NCBI RefSeq assembly: GCF_025725725.1
Contig: NZ_CP107020.1
Coordinates: forward strand, 3,100,001 to 3,164,000
Reading direction: 5' to 3'
DNA length: 64,000 bases
From: Brachybacterium huguangmaarense
Lineage (GTDB): Bacteria > Actinomycetota > Actinomycetes > Actinomycetales > Dermabacteraceae
In this document: positions 63,456 through 64,000 of the stretch, piece by piece
Numbering within the stretch: the stretch's first letter is position 1
Layout: every line of letters begins with the position of its first letter
Made by a program: the position numbers and the translations under genes
The notes under the pieces: model-generated
The model's input: only the letters and a program-made list of their open reading frames with translations
Databases searched by the model: none
What the model was told of the DNA's origin: nothing

Positions 63456-64000
63456 GACCGGCCCGTCAGGTCCCCGTGATCGCCCTGACGGGACCGCTCG
63501 GCGCCGGCAAGACCACCGTGCTCAACTCGCTGCTGCGGGCGCCGGGGGCCCGGCTGGGCGTGGTGGTCAACGACTTCGGGGAGATCAACCTCGACGCCGC
63601 CATGGTCACGGGACAGGTCGACGAGCCGGCCTCGATCGCCGGGGGCTGCCTGTGCTGCCTGCCCGACGCCGGGGGCCTCGACGACGCCCTCGACCGGCTG
63701 GGCGACCCGCGGCTGCGCCTCGACGCGATCCTGGTCGAGGCCAGCGCATGGCCGAGCCGCTCGCGGTGCATCGTCTGCTGCGTCTGGCGGCCTCGTCCCG
63801 CGTGCGCTTCGGGGCGTTGCTCGACGTGGTCGACGCGACAGGACCGCTCGCCGCGGCCGCGCCGCCCGGACAGGTGCGACGGCCGCCCGTGCGGTTCGCC
63901 GCCGCCTCGCTCGTGGTCGTCACCAAGCTCGAGGCGCTGCCGGAGGCCGAACGGGCCGGGGCGCTCGAGAGGATCTCCGCGGCCGTCCGCGCCCACCACG
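63452..64000 (+). pseudogene. COG0523/CobW GTPase (zinc metallochaperone type), frameshifted, 3' end outside window
   Basis: From GTG 63452 the frame encodes a good CobW N-terminus: P-loop TGPLGAGKTT, VVVNDFGEINLDAA and the zinc motif GGCLCCLPD. After ILVEAS near 63745 it degenerates into Arg/Ser/Pro-rich sequence, while the family sequence (MAEPLAVHRLLRLAAS ... LLDVVDATGPL ... LVVVTKLEAL) resumes in the +2 frame from the ATG at 63748. Relatives read SGxAEP here, so one base (a G of the Gly codon) is missing at about 63745-63747. It may be a true mutation, a sequencing error or, less likely, programmed. The role would be zinc delivery in starvation. Confidence 0.78.

Overview
The window is one continuous stretch of very GC-rich chromosome with tightly packed, mostly house-keeping genes and no tRNA, rRNA, insertion sequence or prophage. 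It is actinobacterial: it carries mycothiol genes (mshA, mshB, a mycothiol-type DsbA reductase), a WhiB7 with an AT-hook, UvrD2 with an HRDC domain, the AdnA/AdnB helicase-nuclease pair and the actinobacterial families DUF3107, DUF2342 and YlbL-like PDZ-Lon. The gene content and order best suit a Micrococcales genome, perhaps Brachybacterium or another Dermabacteraceae; that genus-level guess is inference.

Layout. 1-8 kb: a tandem GNAT protein, mshA-mshB, a convergent nuclease/ADP-ribosylglycohydrolase pair, a membrane protein and an M13 peptidase. 8-11 kb: a TPP riboswitch driving a thiamine-precursor ECF transporter (YkoE plus a fused YkoD-YkoC protein). 11-17.5 kb: a winged-helix regulator with a palindromic operator, a broken MFS gene, an ankyrin protein, an ElaA-like acetyltransferase, proline iminopeptidase, TspO, Nei glycosylase, RpiB and the DsbA reductase. 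17.5-28 kb: a heterodimeric ABC exporter with complementary decay of its two ATP sites, DUF402, PepN, MscS, GlbO and two thioesterases. 28-35 kb: a lipoprotein and a sugar uptake operon led by alpha-glucan phosphorylase. 35-38 kb: EttA and a HAD phosphatase.

38-60 kb is a genome-maintenance block resembling the Mycobacterium tuberculosis Rv3194c-Rv3202c region: PDZ-Lon protease, DUF2342 metalloprotease, Nudix, DUF45 peptidase, whiB7, uvrD2, nudC, a degenerate kinase, adnB, adnA, then TetR, DUF3107, a membrane metallophosphoesterase and a DEAD-box helicase. The last 3 kb is a zinc-starvation island: a CobW-like protein divergent from a Zur-type promoter that drives zinc-free paralogues of L28, L33, S14, L31 and L36 and a CobW GTPase that is frameshifted before the window edge.

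Non-coding structure is the most unusual part. I see a whiB7 leader with a 43-codon upstream ORF and an AT-rich activator site; a promoter-stem-terminator unit between the DUF45 gene and whiB7 that may be an undescribed RNA, preceded by three phased DnaA-box-like sites; a compound tandem repeat (units of about 161-164 bp, each holding a 31-bp doublet) upstream of uvrD2; a 61-bp palindromic repeat family in three copies at gene ends; and a mirror-image divergent promoter between nudC and the degenerate kinase. Many genes that start a transcription unit have a TAnnnT hexamer ending 6-8 nt before the start codon, which points to leaderless mRNAs.
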